A program made the translations under genes and the position numbers. Shown piece by piece: positions 1 through 8,061 of a stretch of DNA of 11,547 nucleotides. The stretch lies in contig JAUYMQ010000109.1 of NCBI GenBank assembly GCA_030698575.1, forward strand, positions 1-11,547. The letters are read 5' to 3'. Numbering within the stretch: the stretch's first letter is position 1; each line of letters opens with the position of its first letter. The DNA comes from Deltaproteobacteria bacterium (GTDB lineage: Bacteria; JAUYMQ01). Below the pieces are notes generated by a model that made no database searches, was not told the DNA's origin, and saw only the letters and a list, made by a program, of their open reading frames with translations.

Positions 1-24
1 CCGGTAGAGCTTGTCCTGCGCCAC
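1..24 (-). CDS. Possible start of a further operon gene (partial, 8 codons)
   Basis: A GTG codon at 24-22 opens a reading frame to the window edge that would encode MAQDKLYR. It lies 9 bp after the stop of the nucleotidyltransferase-fold gene. A six-G run on the minus strand (33-28) sits just upstream and could serve as a ribosome binding site. The tight spacing fits the rest of the operon, but eight codons cannot identify a family. The KLYR start would be compatible with many small proteins, including PqqD-like ones; that is only a guess. The true start could lie further left, outside the window. Confidence 0.3.
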
Positions 25-33
25 GAGCCCCCC

Positions 34-1311
34 TCAGTCGGTTGTTGCCGTTTCCGGAATCGCGCCGGGCGGTTTCGCCACGGAGGCGGCGCCGGCGAGG
101 CCCAGCATCGCGCGCCAGGCCGCCGCCAGGTGTCGCCGGCGGATTCCCGCTGGCAATCGGTGGCCCCGGAGCCCGTACCGGGCCCGCAGCCAGGCTTCGG
201 ATGGATGGATCATCTCGGCGATGCGGCCGAGTGCGGCGAGCGTATCACGGGCTTGGATCAGCTTCAATAAATAGCGGCGGCTCGGCGGCAGCGCGTGCTC
301 CCCGCGGATCGCCGAGGCGCCGAACATCTCGGTCCACCGGAGGATCGCGGAGACGGCGCGCGCTCGGACGGGTCCGGGGCGCAGGGCTCGCTCAATCTGC
401 CGGGGCGGGTGAACACCGCATAGCGCAGCCGTGCCCGCCAGCGCGGCATGAAGCGCGCCACGCGCGCCGAAGGCGTCGGCCTGGCGCACCACCCGCTGCC
501 AGTCGAGCTCGTGCTTGTTCATCAGCAGGGCAAGATCGACGAACCAGACGGCCCTCGAATAAGCATGCCGCTGCAGGTGAAGGGCTGAAAAGAGGAAAGC
601 GTCCTCGGGCGCCAGCACCCGCGCGGCAATCGAGGTGTCACTGCAGGGCCGGGTGCGCGTCCAGAGCGCGTCCGGTTCCACCGCCGGCCCGGCGACAAGC
701 GACGTTTTGGGGAGGAGCCGCCAGTGAAGCTCGACATACATCCGGGTTCCATCCGGGAGCCGCCGCGCCAGCTCGATCTCGTGATTGGTCTCGAGCAGCG
801 CATCGGCCAGGCCGGGCCGGAGGCCGCGGTAGCCCAGTGCCTCCAGAGCCTGCCGGGCCCGGGCCACATCGTCGAACGGGATCAGCAGATCGAGATCGGC
901 CATCGGGCGGAGCGCCGGATGAGGGTAGAGATCATCAAGGAACGCCGCTCCCTTGAGGAGGATTGGCACGATTCTCCGGGCCGCGAGCACGCCGGTAATC
1001 CGCGAGAGCTCGGCCAGGTGCAGGACATTCTGCCGCAGCGTTGCGGAATGGGCGGCGGCGAAGGGGGATGCCCGACGCGCAAGAACCCCGGAAAGATTCC
1101 ATCGTTCCAGGCTTGCCCACAGGAGCGGCGCGACGCCCTGGGCGTGCGCGCGGGGGAAGGCGGATCGCCATCGCTCTTCCTCATTGTTGGGCGAATCGGC
1201 GCAATCACCGCTGCCGAGCAGCAGGTCCTCGAGCGGCGGAGGGCACTCCGGGGAGAGCGCGGCAGGCAGCCAGGCGGACAGGAGCGCCTGCGCCGGGTCG
1301 GTCGCCTTCAT
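34..1311 (-). CDS. Nucleotidyltransferase-fold protein (NTP_transf_5 / PF14907-like)
   Basis: A 425-residue protein that resembles the poorly characterised NTP_transf_5 family. The recognisable core is LLKGAAF (residues 118-124), then LRPMADLDLL (134-143), whose DLD pair is the expected metal-binding acidic motif of the nucleotidyltransferase fold, and later a VELHWRL segment (193-199), also typical of the family. The C-terminal half is mainly helical with many Arg and Ala. I see no signal peptide or clear membrane segment, so it is probably cytoplasmic. Its ATG shares an ATGA overlap with the stop of the WecA-like gene, so translation is likely coupled. Members occur in exopolysaccharide/exosortase loci and in some lasso-peptide clusters, where a nucleotide or sugar-phosphate transfer role has been proposed. 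The substrate here is unknown. Family assignment is fairly secure, function is not. Confidence 0.85.
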   Translation of the reverse strand: MKATDPAQALLSAWLPAALSPECPPPLEDLLLGSGDCADSPNNEEERWRSAFPRAHAQGVAPLLWASLERWNLSGVLARRASPFAAAHSATLRQNVLHLAELSRITGVLAARRIVPILLKGAAFLDDLYPHPALRPMADLDLLIPFDDVARARQALEALGYRGLRPGLADALLETNHEIELARRLPDGTRMYVELHWRLLPKTSLVAGPAVEPDALWTRTRPCSDTSIAARVLAPEDAFLFSALHLQRHAYSRAVWFVDLALLMNKHELDWQRVVRQADAFGARGALHAALAGTAALCGVHPPRQIERALRPGPVRARAVSAILRWTEMFGASAIRGEHALPPSRRYLLKLIQARDTLAALGRIAEMIHPSEAWLRARYGLRGHRLPAGIRRRHLAAAWRAMLGLAGAASVAKPPGAIPETATTD

Positions 1312-2573
1312 GGCGTTCTCAGCCGGTGCGGAAGTTTTGATTCGATGATGCGGCGGGGCGTTCCCGGGCGGCCGAACAGCTCGGGAATCCCCACGGGGGG
1401 GGACCGTTCATCCTCCTCCTCCACCAGAGGACGGTCGGCGCCGGAGGTGCCCGCGTCCTCGGTGTGAAAGGCGTCCAGCAGCACGAGGTCCTCGTGGCCC
1501 GGAACTCCCCCTTCCTCCGCCAACAGGCGAATCCTGGCGTAGACGAGCGCCAGCCGGCCTTCGACGTAGCGAAGCGCCTTGAAGAGCAATCCGCCGGCAA
1601 CGCACGCGACGGCGAGAAGAAGCAAACCCTTCTGCGGCGTGAGTTCGCGGAGACAGAGCGCCGTGAGGCCGAGGAAGATCGAGACCCAGTAGAGAACCGC
1701 GACTGCCTGCCGCTGGCTCAGGCCGATCTTGAGGAGTCGATGGTGCAGATGCTCACGGTCAGCCTTGAAGAGATGCGTCCGCCGCGAGCTTCGGCGGAGG
1801 ATCGCGAGGCACGTGTCGATGACCGGCAACCCGATGGCGATGAGCGGAACCAACAGCGTGAGCGCCGTTGCGCCCTTGAGGAACCCCTGCATGCCGATCA
1901 CGGCGATCACGAAACCCAGCGGCAGGCTTCCAGTATCTCCGAGGAAGATTCGCGCGGGAGGAAAGTTGTAGCGCAAGAAACCGAGGCAGCTTCCCGCCAG
2001 GGCAATCGCCGCGACGGGCACAAAGCTCACCGGATCGGGAATCGCCACGGCGAACAGTGTCAGTGACACGATGGCGCCGATGCCGGCGGCAAGTCCGTCG
2101 AGACCGTCAACGAGATTGAGGGCGTTCGTCACTCCGACGATCCAGAGGATCGAGATCGGCACGGAAAATGCTCCCAGATCCCAGTGTCCCCCGAAAGGGT
2201 TTGTGAGAATTCCGATGCGGCTGCCCGATGCGACGACGAGCGTCGCGGCGAGCGTCTGGACCGAGAGCTTCAGCTTGGCGTCCGCTCCGAAGCGGTCGTC
2301 ATAAATGCCGAGCAGGAGCATTATTCCCGCACCCGCGATCAAACCAAGGAATGGGGAATCGAATTCACGCGGCCCTGCGTAGGTGAATGCAATGGCGCAG
2401 CCGGCGGCGAACCCGGCCGCCACGGCCAGTCCGCCAAGCAGCGGCATCGATGACGCATGGATCTTTCGCTCCCCCGGGCGATCCACGACCCCCAGCCGCA
2501 TAGCTGCACGCCGCACGAACGGTGTCAGAAGCCAGGTCGTCGCCGCGGCGGCGATGAATATGATCAGGTACAT
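1308..2573 (-). CDS. WecA/TagO-type polyprenyl-phosphate sugar-1-phosphate transferase
   Basis: A polytopic membrane protein of 421 residues in the MraY/WecA superfamily. These enzymes move a HexNAc-1-phosphate from a UDP-sugar to undecaprenyl phosphate at the inner face of the membrane, which starts a lipid-linked glycan. Visible motifs are the Mg-binding DD at 92-93 (IYDDRFG), NALNLVDGLDGLAAG (150-164), RIFLGDTGSLPLG (208-220) and the HLHHRL loop (275-280). The HLHHRL loop is typical of WecA/TagO-like enzymes rather than MraY. Hydrophobic segments alternate through about residue 335. A soluble, partly acidic tail of roughly 80 residues follows (VEEEDER at 384-390). The start overlaps the preceding glycosyltransferase by 10 bp and its ribosome binding site is weak, which suggests coupling. 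The stop overlaps the next start as ATGA. UDP-GlcNAc is the usual donor, but the sugar is not proven. It is the most likely initiating enzyme of the pathway. Confidence 0.93.
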   Translation of the reverse strand: MYLIIFIAAAATTWLLTPFVRRAAMRLGVVDRPGERKIHASSMPLLGGLAVAAGFAAGCAIAFTYAGPREFDSPFLGLIAGAGIMLLLGIYDDRFGADAKLKLSVQTLAATLVVASGSRIGILTNPFGGHWDLGAFSVPISILWIVGVTNALNLVDGLDGLAAGIGAIVSLTLFAVAIPDPVSFVPVAAIALAGSCLGFLRYNFPPARIFLGDTGSLPLGFVIAVIGMQGFLKGATALTLLVPLIAIGLPVIDTCLAILRRSSRRTHLFKADREHLHHRLLKIGLSQRQAVAVLYWVSIFLGLTALCLRELTPQKGLLLLAVACVAGGLLFKALRYVEGRLALVYARIRLLAEEGGVPGHEDLVLLDAFHTEDAGTSGADRPLVEEEDERSPPVGIPELFGRPGTPRRIIESKLPHRLRTP

Positions 2574-3787
2574 GATCTCTGTCCCAGGAGAATTCCCTCA
2601 TGCGGCACCGCGGGCTCGCGCAGGCCGTAGCCCGCAAGCGCCGCGCGATACACGGATGCGATCTCCGCGGCCATCGTCCCTTCGTCGAACCGTTCGCCGA
2701 CACTCGCACGCGCTTCCCGCGACATACGCCGACGCAGAGCGCCGTCGCCAGCGAGCTGCCCGAGCCGCCCGGCGAGCGCCGAGGCGTTTCCGGGGGGCAC
2801 CAGGTAGCCGTTGCGCCCCTCTCGCACCAGTTCCGGGATGCCTCCGACGCGCGAGGCGATCACGGGCACTCCCGCCGCCATGGCCTCGACCACCACCCGG
2901 CCCATGCCCTCGTAAGCCGAGCAGAGGGTTGCAGCGTCGAGTTGCGCCGTGAGCGCAGGGACGTCGTTTCGGTGCCCGAGAAAAAGTGTCCGGTCCGCCA
3001 GGCCCAGGCGGCGAGCCGTCGATTCGATCGATGTCCGGAGCGGGCCATCCCCGATCAGGACGAGCTGGCTCTCGGGATGAACTCTCCGGAGACGGTCAAA
3101 AGCTTCGAGAAGCGTCTCATGCCCCTTCCCTTCCCAGAGCTTCGAGACCTGACCCAGGAGGAAGCTCCCCTTCGTCGCTCCGAGTGCAGCCCGCAGACTG
3201 TCCTCGCGACGCGCCGAGAGGAAGGCCTGCCGATCGATTCCGCTGTGTATCACCCGGCGGCGCAAGCGTCGGGGGAGCCCGGCCTCCCGCGCGGAAGCTT
3301 CGAGCGCCTCACTTACGAGGATCGTTCGGTGGGCCAACGGCGCCGCCCGGCGCTCGATGAAACGGTAGAGCAAACGCGCTGTCGGCGAGGGTGACTGCTC
3401 GAAGGCCCAGCCGTGAACCGTGTGCACGATGGCCGGCGCGCCCGCGATGCACGCAGCCAGCCGCCCGAGCAATCCTGCCTTGGAATTGTGCGTGTGAACC
3501 ACCTCGAAACCGCCCCGACGGATCGCTGCCACGATCTCTCCGAGAGCAAGAGCGTCCTTCCGGGCGGAGAGGGCCCGCGTCAGGTGTGGGATGGTATGGA
3601 CGGCGATGCCGAGGTCTCGCGCATGATCCGCGAGTGAAGGCCCCGCGCCGGCGTCCGGATCGGTGGGAGCGCAGGCAAGCGCCGACTCGAATCCGTGTGC
3701 GCGGAGAAGACGGATCGTCGCCAGGGTGTTCAGCCCGGATCCGCTCACCACGGGAAGCGTATGAATGTGCAGAACGCGCTGGCGCAA
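2564..3787 (-). CDS. GT4 glycosyltransferase, CapM-like (TTG start)
   Basis: A 407-residue GT-B-fold retaining glycosyltransferase. The N-terminal acceptor domain has strand VLHIHTL (5-11), VVHTHNSKAGLLGR (96-109) and VHTVHGWAFE (121-130), a pattern I associate with CapM-like GT4 enzymes. The donor domain has SKLWEGKGHE (215-224), IGDGPLR (245-251) and an EX7E motif with E293 and E301 (YEGMGRVVVEAMAAG). The start must be TTG at 3787: there is no ATG, GTG or TTG in frame between it and the stop at 3841-3839, and the next start codons (GTG at residues 13 and 14) would remove the first beta strand. A G-run lies just upstream. The gene follows the next GT4 by 37 bp and overlaps the WecA-like gene by 10 bp. 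Donor and acceptor sugars cannot be read from sequence. Confidence 0.92.
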   Translation of the reverse strand: MRQRVLHIHTLPVVSGSGLNTLATIRLLRAHGFESALACAPTDPDAGAGPSLADHARDLGIAVHTIPHLTRALSARKDALALGEIVAAIRRGGFEVVHTHNSKAGLLGRLAACIAGAPAIVHTVHGWAFEQSPSPTARLLYRFIERRAAPLAHRTILVSEALEASAREAGLPRRLRRRVIHSGIDRQAFLSARREDSLRAALGATKGSFLLGQVSKLWEGKGHETLLEAFDRLRRVHPESQLVLIGDGPLRTSIESTARRLGLADRTLFLGHRNDVPALTAQLDAATLCSAYEGMGRVVVEAMAAGVPVIASRVGGIPELVREGRNGYLVPPGNASALAGRLGQLAGDGALRRRMSREARASVGERFDEGTMAAEIASVYRAALAGYGLREPAVPHEGILLGQRSCT

Positions 3788-3824
3788 GGATCCCCCCGAG
3801 GTCCCCCGATGGCCTGCGAACGGT

Positions 3825-5006
3825 TCAGATGGCGGATATCAGCGATTGGTCGGCGGCGGCGAGGCGGGCGTATCCGGCCAGGATCTTCCGGCAGACCTCT
3901 CGCTCGTCGTGGGCGAGAGCCGCCGCGCGTGCCCGACGACCCATTTCCCCTGCGAGATCAGGCGCTTCGATCAGGGTAAGGATCTTATCGGCAAGACTTG
4001 CAGGATCCTTGACCGGCACCAGGAAGCCGGTCTGGCCGTTCCGGACGACCTCCCGGCAACCACGGATGTCCGTTGCGACGACCGGGCGGGCCATGGCCGC
4101 CGCTTCGATCAGGCTCCGGGGAAATCCCTCGCGGTGGGAGGGAAGCGCCACGACGTCGATGGCGGCGTACAGGGACGGCAGATCGCGCCGCAGGCCCAGC
4201 ACCCTGAGCTTGCCCCGGAGGGCCGGCACCCGGGCGGCCTCCTCCATGACGGATTCGCGAGTAAGGGCGTCGCGCTTCTGCCAGCGTTCGTCCGGTCCGA
4301 TCAGCAGGAAGTGCGCGTCGGGGCGTTTCAGGGCAATGCGGGCGGCAGCCTCGATGAACTCCGGGTAGCCCTTCTCCCTCACCATGCGGCCGACCATGCC
4401 GACCACAGGCGCGCCCGGCGGGATGCCGAGGCGATCCTTCACGCGAAGAACGTCCCCGGGCCCGAAGCGCGCGGGGTCGAAGCGCGTGAGATCGATCCCG
4501 TTCCCGAGGTGCTCGAGCTTGTGGGGCGCGCAGAGGCCCTCGCGAAGCGCCGTCTCGTAATCCTCCCGGCTCTGGGTGAAAACGAGGTCAGCGGCAGCGG
4601 CAGAGAGCCTTTCCAGGCTCTTGTAGAACGCGCGCTGCGGCCCCGGCATATCCGCGTGGAAGTAGTAGCCGTGCACCGTGGCCACGATGCGGCGAACACC
4701 GGCGATGCGCGCCGCGAGCGGCCCCAGGAGATTCAATTTGGGGTTATGCGTGTGCACGAGATCAGCGCCGATCTCGCGGAAATGCCGCGCGAGGCGCGAG
4801 AGGGTGCCGAGATCGGCCAGGGGGTTCATCTCGCGGCTCGATCGGAGAACCGTGACCGGCAGTCCTTCGGCTTCGATCTCGGGAACGAGCGGGCCGGGAC
4901 CGGTGACCAGGCGCACGTCGTGCCCTGCGTCCTTGAGGGCGCGGAGCTGATCGAGCATGAGAAAACGCCCGAAGAAGTCCGTGTTGACAACGTGCACGAT
5001 GCGCAT
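3825..5006 (-). CDS. GT4 glycosyltransferase, CapM-like
   Basis: A complete 393-residue GT-B glycosyltransferase starting at ATG with MRIVHVVNTDFFGRF. Motifs in order are LVHTHNPKLNLLGPLAARIAG (83-103), VHGYYFHADMPG (111-122), HLGNGIDLTRFDP (166-178), GMVGRMVREKGYPEF (203-217), LLIGPDERW (234-242) and the catalytic EX7E pair E293/E301 in HREGFPRSLIEAAAMARP. The His-Thr-His-Asn region and the VHG segment match the adjacent gene at 2564-3787, so the two belong to the same subfamily and may have arisen by duplication. It begins 9 bp after the asparagine synthase stop, with AGGGA upstream. It probably adds one sugar to the lipid-linked precursor at the cytoplasmic face. The sugar specificity is unknown. 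Confidence 0.93.
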   Translation of the reverse strand: MRIVHVVNTDFFGRFLMLDQLRALKDAGHDVRLVTGPGPLVPEIEAEGLPVTVLRSSREMNPLADLGTLSRLARHFREIGADLVHTHNPKLNLLGPLAARIAGVRRIVATVHGYYFHADMPGPQRAFYKSLERLSAAAADLVFTQSREDYETALREGLCAPHKLEHLGNGIDLTRFDPARFGPGDVLRVKDRLGIPPGAPVVGMVGRMVREKGYPEFIEAAARIALKRPDAHFLLIGPDERWQKRDALTRESVMEEAARVPALRGKLRVLGLRRDLPSLYAAIDVVALPSHREGFPRSLIEAAAMARPVVATDIRGCREVVRNGQTGFLVPVKDPASLADKILTLIEAPDLAGEMGRRARAAALAHDEREVCRKILAGYARLAAADQSLISAI

Positions 5007-5015
5007 GATTGGTCC

Positions 5016-6935
5016 CTACGCCTGCCCGGCAGGCGGTGCGGGCCCGACACGGTCCTGCCAGGCGCAGAAAACGAGCAGGTTCCAGATGCGGGAGGCGTGA
5101 TCGGCGCGACGATCCTGATGCTCGCGGAGCAGTTTGGAGACGGCTCCGGGCCGGAAGATTCCCCGGCGCCGGAGGCTGGGCTCACCGAGCAGATCGCCGA
5201 CAAGGGGCCGCAGATCGCCCCGCAGCCACTCGGCGAGCGGAATCTCGAAACCGCGCTTGGGACGGCGGCGCAGCGCCGGCGGAATCAGATCGGCGCAGGC
5301 GTCGATCAGGATGGCCTTTCGCCGCGTCCCCCGGAGCTTCCATCGCGCCGGGATGGAGCGAGCCAGGGAAACCACCTCGGGCGCCAGGAATGGAACGCGT
5401 ACCTCGAGCCCGTGGCGCATGCTCATGCGATCGACCTTGGCCAGCATGTCGGTGGGCAGCGTGTGGCGGAGATCCGCATCGAGCATCGCGCCGAGCACGT
5501 CAGGGGACGACGAGCTGCGACAGAGCGCGGCGAGCATCGCCTCCGGATCGGTTCCGGGATGAATCAGGCCGTCGTTCAGCAGATCACGTCGCCCACCGGC
5601 GTCGAACACCAGCATCCAGCTCACGTAGCGCGCCGCCGCGTCGTCCTGAAAGCGCGAGAGGAATTTGCGCAGGCGCCGCACCGACTCTCCCGCGAAGGTT
5701 CGGCGGTCCTCGGGAAGATTCCTGGCCATGCGCGCCAGCCCGAGGCGCAGCCCCTTCGGGAGTTGCGTATAGGGCCCGGCGAAGGTTTCGGCGACGTACT
5801 TCCAGTATCCCGCGAACAGCTCGTCGGCGCCGTCGCCCGAAAGGGCCACCTTGACCTGCGAGCGTGTGTGCCTGGCCAGCAGCGATGTCGGGATCGCGGA
5901 GCTGTCGGCGAAGGGCTCATCGATCTCGGAAAGGAAGGACTCCGCCTCCCCGAGTGCTTCGCGCGGGTCCAGCACGATCTCGGTGTGAAGCGTGCCGTGC
6001 ATGCGCGCAGCCTCGCGCGCGGCCGCCCGCTCGTCGAAGGCGGGCTGCCCCTCGAATCCCACGCTGAAAGTGCGCAGCGGCCCTGACGACGCACGCGCTG
6101 CAAGCCCGACGACGATGGTCGAGTCGATCCCTCCGGAGAGGAAGGCGCCGGCGGGCACGTCGCCCCGGAGACGCAAGGCCACCGATCGATCGAGGGCCTC
6201 CCGGAGGCGCCGCTCCGCCTCGCGCCGATCGGCCGGCGCCTCATCGGGATCGGGGGGCGACCAGTAGATTGATTCCTCAAGCTTCCCGCGCGCCACGCGC
6301 AGCAGCCGCCCCGGGCCGAGGCGCCGAACCCCACGCAGCATCGTCCAGGGCGCGGGCACTGCGTTCCAGGCCAGGTAGTGCGAAAGCGCTTCCGGATCGA
6401 TCTCGCGCCGAACCTCCGGATCGCAAAGGAGCGCCGCAAGCTCCGATGCGAACAGGAATTCGCCGTCTGCCTCGGCGTAGAGGAGAGGCTTCTCACCGAT
6501 CGGATCGCGCCCCAGAGTGAGGCTCGCGTCGCGGGCGTCCCAAATCGCGAAAGCAAACATCCCGTCGACCCGGCGCAGGAACGCGCTCCCCTCCTCCTCC
6601 CATCCGTGGAGAAGCACCTCGGTGTCGGAGCGTGATCGGAACGGGTGGCGCGCGGCGAGCTCCCTCCGCAACGTCTCGTGGTTGTAGATCTCGCCGTTGA
6701 AGACGATCGTCAGCCGCCCGTCCTCGTTCGTCATCGGCTGGGCCCCGGCGGCGCTCAGATCGACGATTGAGAGACGGCGGTGACCGAGGCCCACGTGGGG
6801 ATCACCCGGCCTGCGGGCACGGTTTATCCAGATCCCCTCGCCGTCGGGTCCGCGATGGGCCAGCGCGCGCGTCATCGCCTCGATGCGGCCGGGCTTCAGC
6901 AGGCGTCCGGAGATGATTCCGCTAATTCCGCACAT
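5016..6935 (-). CDS. asnB: Glutamine-hydrolysing asparagine synthase (AsnB family)
   Basis: A complete two-domain protein of 639 residues. The N-terminal class II glutaminase has the nucleophile Cys2 directly after the initiator (MCGISGI), then HRGPDGEG (28-35), GHRRLSIVDL (51-60), FNGEIYN (79-85) and GRDPIGEKPLLY (142-153). The synthetase domain has the ATP-pyrophosphatase loop SGGIDS (267-272), SGDGADELFAGY (366-377) and the conserved KVDRMSMRHGLEVRVPFL (500-517). All key residues are present, so both ammonia production and AMP-forming amidation look intact. ATG at 6935 is chosen because it exposes Cys2 and has AGGAGG 5 nt upstream; a longer in-frame start would bury the nucleophile. The start overlaps the previous GT by 14 bp. 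In an EPS operon such enzymes may amidate a sugar acid rather than make free asparagine. Housekeeping asparagine synthesis remains possible. Confidence 0.95.
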   Translation of the reverse strand: MCGISGIISGRLLKPGRIEAMTRALAHRGPDGEGIWINRARRPGDPHVGLGHRRLSIVDLSAAGAQPMTNEDGRLTIVFNGEIYNHETLRRELAARHPFRSRSDTEVLLHGWEEEGSAFLRRVDGMFAFAIWDARDASLTLGRDPIGEKPLLYAEADGEFLFASELAALLCDPEVRREIDPEALSHYLAWNAVPAPWTMLRGVRRLGPGRLLRVARGKLEESIYWSPPDPDEAPADRREAERRLREALDRSVALRLRGDVPAGAFLSGGIDSTIVVGLAARASSGPLRTFSVGFEGQPAFDERAAAREAARMHGTLHTEIVLDPREALGEAESFLSEIDEPFADSSAIPTSLLARHTRSQVKVALSGDGADELFAGYWKYVAETFAGPYTQLPKGLRLGLARMARNLPEDRRTFAGESVRRLRKFLSRFQDDAAARYVSWMLVFDAGGRRDLLNDGLIHPGTDPEAMLAALCRSSSSPDVLGAMLDADLRHTLPTDMLAKVDRMSMRHGLEVRVPFLAPEVVSLARSIPARWKLRGTRRKAILIDACADLIPPALRRRPKRGFEIPLAEWLRGDLRPLVGDLLGEPSLRRRGIFRPGAVSKLLREHQDRRADHASRIWNLLVFCAWQDRVGPAPPAGQA

Positions 6936-8061
6936 TCGCGCCTCCTCCCCGCCCATCGAGAAGTTCCCCGTACAAGGCGACGGTCCTGCGGATCATCTCC
7001 CCCGCGTCGAAGCGCGACTTGACGCAATCGCGCCCTTCCTTGCCGAGCCTGCGGGCCCACTCGGGGCGTCGCAGAAGGTCGAGCACGGCGAACGCCAGGG
7101 CCCGCGCGTCGCCCGGCGCGACAAGGACGCCGGTGCGGCCGTCCACGACCACCTCGGGGGTTCCCCCGACACTCGTGGCGACCACCGGGAGACCGCATGC
7201 CATCGCTTCCAGGGCCGACACGGGGACGCCCTCTTGCCAGCTTGGCAGCACGACGAGATCGCAGGCCGGAAGGATGCGATCGACGTCCGCGCGGCGCCCG
7301 CCGAACAGGACCCGGTCCGAAAGCCCCTGCCGGGCAACCGATTGCTCGACCGCGGGCCGAAGGGGCCCGTCCCCCAGCAGGAGAAGCTTCGCCGCGGGGG
7401 CGGCGTCGCGAAGGAAGCGCATCGCCGCGATGAGCACGTCGTGCCCCTTCTCCGGCCGGAAACCCGCAACAGCGCCGATGATCGGCCCCTCGATCTGGTC
7501 GCCGAGAACCGAGCGGGCGTAGGCGCGACCGCCACCCGGGCGGAATCGCTCGCAATCGACGCCGTTGCGAATCACGGTCACGCACTCGGGTTTCACTCCG
7601 CCGTGCAGGCGCAGCATCTCGGCCACCCGTTCGCCCACGGCGATCACCCGATGGGCGGCCCGCAGCGACGCCCGGTTGGCGGCCGCGAGGACCGGTGACG
7701 AGGTCTCCCAGGTGAGCGTGTTGTGCTGCGTGTGCACGATGGCGGGAACGCCCGAAAGCCGCCCTAGCGCCCGGCCGAGCAGGCCGGCGTGGAAAAGATG
7801 CGTATGCACAAGGTCGAAGCGTGACTGGCGAATAAGCCGCCACAGGCGCCGGAGCCCCCGGAGATCGCCCGCCCCCGTGATGCCAAGCGGCACCACACGG
7901 GCGCCCAGAGCAGTGAACTCGCTTGCCAGCGCGCCGCCCCCCTTCAGAAAAGCGACGGTGAGATCAAAATCATCCGCCATGCCACGGGCGAGCGAGAGGA
8001 TCATCTGCTCGGCGCCGCCAGGCTCGAGGCATGTGGTGAGGTGGAGAAGGCGGGGCTTCAC
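6922..8061 (-). CDS. GT4 glycosyltransferase (GTG start)
   Basis: A 379-residue GT-B glycosyltransferase. The N-terminal domain has LLHLTTCLEPGGAEQMI (5-21), whose GGAEQ loop is common in GT4 enzymes, and LVHTHLFHAGLLGR (84-97). The C-terminal domain has VIRNGVDCERF (163-173), GFRPEKGHD (200-208), LLGDGPLRP (228-236) and the EX7E pair E277/E285 in WQEGVPVSALEAMACG. The GTG at 8061 is chosen because it overlaps the deacetylase stop as GTGA, has GGAGGG 6 nt upstream and places the first beta strand at the N-terminus. In-frame codons further upstream encode Arg/Ala-rich sequence that is the shadow of the deacetylase gene. No membrane segment is seen. Donor and acceptor are unknown. Confidence 0.93.
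   Translation of the reverse strand: MKPRLLHLTTCLEPGGAEQMILSLARGMADDFDLTVAFLKGGGALASEFTALGARVVPLGITGAGDLRGLRRLWRLIRQSRFDLVHTHLFHAGLLGRALGRLSGVPAIVHTQHNTLTWETSSPVLAAANRASLRAAHRVIAVGERVAEMLRLHGGVKPECVTVIRNGVDCERFRPGGGRAYARSVLGDQIEGPIIGAVAGFRPEKGHDVLIAAMRFLRDAAPAAKLLLLGDGPLRPAVEQSVARQGLSDRVLFGGRRADVDRILPACDLVVLPSWQEGVPVSALEAMACGLPVVATSVGGTPEVVVDGRTGVLVAPGDARALAFAVLDLLRRPEWARRLGKEGRDCVKSRFDAGEMIRRTVALYGELLDGRGGGANVRN
6941..6946 (-). promoter_or_regulatory. Strong ribosome binding site of the asparagine synthase
   Basis: AGGAGG lies 5 nt before ATG at 6935, inside the last codons of the preceding glycosyltransferase gene. It is the best Shine-Dalgarno match in the window and fixes the start that exposes the catalytic Cys2. 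Confidence 0.8.

Noticed and set aside
42-956. Plus-strand open frame of 304 codons, very rich in Arg, Ala, Gly and Pro
   Set aside because: Antisense to the nucleotidyltransferase-fold gene; low-complexity composition and no domain.
3765-6086. Plus-strand open frame of 773 codons
   Set aside because: It lies wholly antisense to a GT4 gene and the asparagine synthase gene, which have full motifs. The translation shows no recognisable domain and has the composition expected of an antisense frame of GC-rich codons.
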